A stretch of 6,506 nucleotides of DNA from Minisyncoccota bacterium (lineage in GTDB: Bacteria; Patescibacteriota; Minisyncoccia; Phycocordibacterales; UBA9973), in assembly GCA_018060905.1 (NCBI GenBank), contig JAGOVD010000026.1, positions 1 to 6,506 of the forward strand, written 5' to 3'. This document shows, piece after piece, positions 5,894 to 6,506 of this stretch; position 1 is the stretch's first letter, and each line of letters begins with the position of its first letter. Both the position numbers and the translations under genes were made by a program. The notes beneath the pieces are model-generated. The model worked only from the letters and a program-made list of their open reading frames with translations. It searched no databases and was not told the DNA's origin.

Positions 5894-5909
5894 GGTTGGA
5901 TTGTAAGGT
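5881..5909 (+). promoter_or_regulatory. Promoter of the WHxH gene, sharing its -35
   Basis: Consensus TTGACA (5881-5886) is 17 bases from TAAGGT (5904-5909), predicting a start near 5916 and a leader of about ten bases. The -10 is a poor match. TATAAA at 5921-5926 abuts the ATG and would be too close to serve this start codon. AAGGTAAGGA (5905-5914) looks like a Shine-Dalgarno sequence but would be transcribed only from a start further upstream, so the two readings conflict. Confidence 0.42.
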
Positions 5910-5926
5910 AAGGAAAACTTTATAAA

Positions 5927-6373
5927 ATGAATACAATAATTAACTCTGCGTACGAGATGATAGATTCTCTCGATTTTACATTTCTCGAAGAAAGGATGGG
6001 AAGAAAGTTTGACTGGTCAGTCCAGCGAATAAAAAATGCTATTCAAAGGTATAAACAATATCTTTATATTGTATCTATCGAAAATAAGCCTGTATCTCCA
6101 ACAAGTGATGTAGACGAGGTCTGGCATCAGCACATATTACACACTCGTCTTTATGAGGAACATTGCAAAAAGATTTATGGCAAAATGTTACATCACCAAC
6201 CTTTCAGCACAAAGGAACTGAACAAAAAAGCAGAGGCCGCTCATTTATCAAAGCTTGGACCAATATATTTTGGTGAAAATTATCCAAAAAGTACAGATGA
6301 ATTAGTAAGCCGAGAGTGTTGTTCTGATGATTCTGAGTGTTGCTCGACGCAAGTTACAATAAAAGCTGAGTAG
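5927..6373 (+). CDS. WHxH-motif protein resembling the GRDP (glycine-rich domain-containing protein) family, with paired cysteines
   Basis: The 148-residue protein is soluble, with no signal peptide or membrane segment. An N-terminal helical part (1-50) leads to PTSDVDEVWHQHI (58-70), followed by LYEEHCKKIYG (75-85) and LHH (88-90). The P-T-x-D-(V/I)-D-x-V-W-H-x-H-(I/L) signature with a downstream C and HH is characteristic of GRDP-like proteins, best known from plants and fungi, whose biochemical role is unclear. H67, H69, C80, H89 and H90 could form a metal site. The tail ends with two cysteine pairs (C131-C132, C138-C139) in an acidic, serine-rich context, which suggests metal or redox chemistry but is not a motif I can name. 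The gene is AT-rich, divergent from the DUF4406/DUF7768-like gene across 82 bases, and closed by its own terminator. Confidence 0.72.
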   Translation: MNTIINSAYEMIDSLDFTFLEERMGRKFDWSVQRIKNAIQRYKQYLYIVSIENKPVSPTSDVDEVWHQHILHTRLYEEHCKKIYGKMLHHQPFSTKELNKKAEAAHLSKLGPIYFGENYPKSTDELVSRECCSDDSECCSTQVTIKAE

Positions 6374-6398
6374 TTTAAACTGTTCAAGTATTGTATGT

Positions 6399-6425
6399 AA
6401 GCCCTCTAACCCAGAGGGCTTTTTT
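6399..6425 (+). terminator. Intrinsic terminator of the WHxH gene
   Basis: A 9-base perfect stem (AAGCCCTCT / AGAGGGCTT) with the 5-base loop AACCC is followed by a T-run, 25 bases after the stop codon. Confidence 0.9.
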
Positions 6426-6506
6426 ATACCAGAATCATTCGAACCCCTTCAAGGGACTGCGTTTTTCAAGTCATCGCTTCGCTCTTCGGAAAAACGGGAG
6501 CATCCT
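6426..6506. other. Unassigned right-edge tail with inverted repeats
   Basis: No complete gene is seen. CGTTTTTC (6460-6467) pairs with GAAAAACG (6489-6496) across 21 bases, and CCCTT-C-AAGGG (6445-6455) is a small palindrome. On the minus strand one frame is open from the edge to a TGA at 6449-6451 (19 codons, containing RFSEERSDDLKNAVP). This might be the end of a gene lying outside the window, but it is too short to name. GGTTCGAAT on the minus strand recalls a tRNA T-loop, but no flanking stem supports a tRNA. Confidence 0.35.

Noticed and set aside
6430..6460. tRNA 3' part suggested by GGTTCGAAT on the minus strand
   Set aside because: The flanking bases do not form a T-arm stem and no acceptor or anticodon arm can be drawn.
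1..6506. CRISPR array, insertion sequence or transposase
   Set aside because: No regularly spaced direct repeats, no terminal inverted repeats flanking a transposase-like gene, and no transposase motifs were found on either strand.

Overview
The window looks like a stretch of chromosome from a small-genome bacterium of the Candidate Phyla Radiation (Patescibacteria, Parcubacteria-like). That placement is an inference. It rests on a PIF1-family helicase with a C-terminal helix-turn-helix domain, a membrane-anchored two-cysteine protein of a type I associate with these genomes, very compact genes, and start codons that mostly sit 5-9 bases after a -10-like box with no Shine-Dalgarno sequence.

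Layout: (1) 1-1658, minus strand: PIF1/RecD-like helicase, open to the left edge and probably almost complete. (2) 1724-2671, plus strand: membrane-anchored L,D-transpeptidase, divergent from the helicase. (3) 2670-2704: bidirectional terminator between convergent genes. (4) 2707-4244, minus strand: a run of three genes, which read in transcription order encode a short YgjP-type zinc metallopeptidase, an anchored extracytoplasmic protein and a DoxX-family membrane protein. (5) 4292-5376, plus strand: engB (ribosome-assembly GTPase) followed by a short VIT1/CCC1-family metal transporter. (6) 5377-5496: intergenic stretch with a run of nine C and a terminator. (7) 5497-6373: two divergent genes of lower GC, encoding a small protein resembling nucleoside deoxyribosyltransferases (DUF4406/DUF7768-like) and a WHxH-motif protein resembling the GRDP family. 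Their promoters appear to share a TTGAC-AAA-GTCAA palindrome as overlapping -35 boxes. (8) 6399-6506: a terminator, then an unassigned tail with inverted repeats.

The left and middle genes cover genome maintenance (helicase), ribosome assembly (EngB), the cell envelope (L,D-transpeptidase, anchored protein, DoxX) and metal transport. They do not form an obvious single pathway. The right-hand divergent pair is AT-richer, has its own promoter architecture and terminators on both sides, and looks like an accessory insertion. It is the best candidate here for something undescribed. No RNA genes, CRISPR arrays, transposases or phage genes were recognised.
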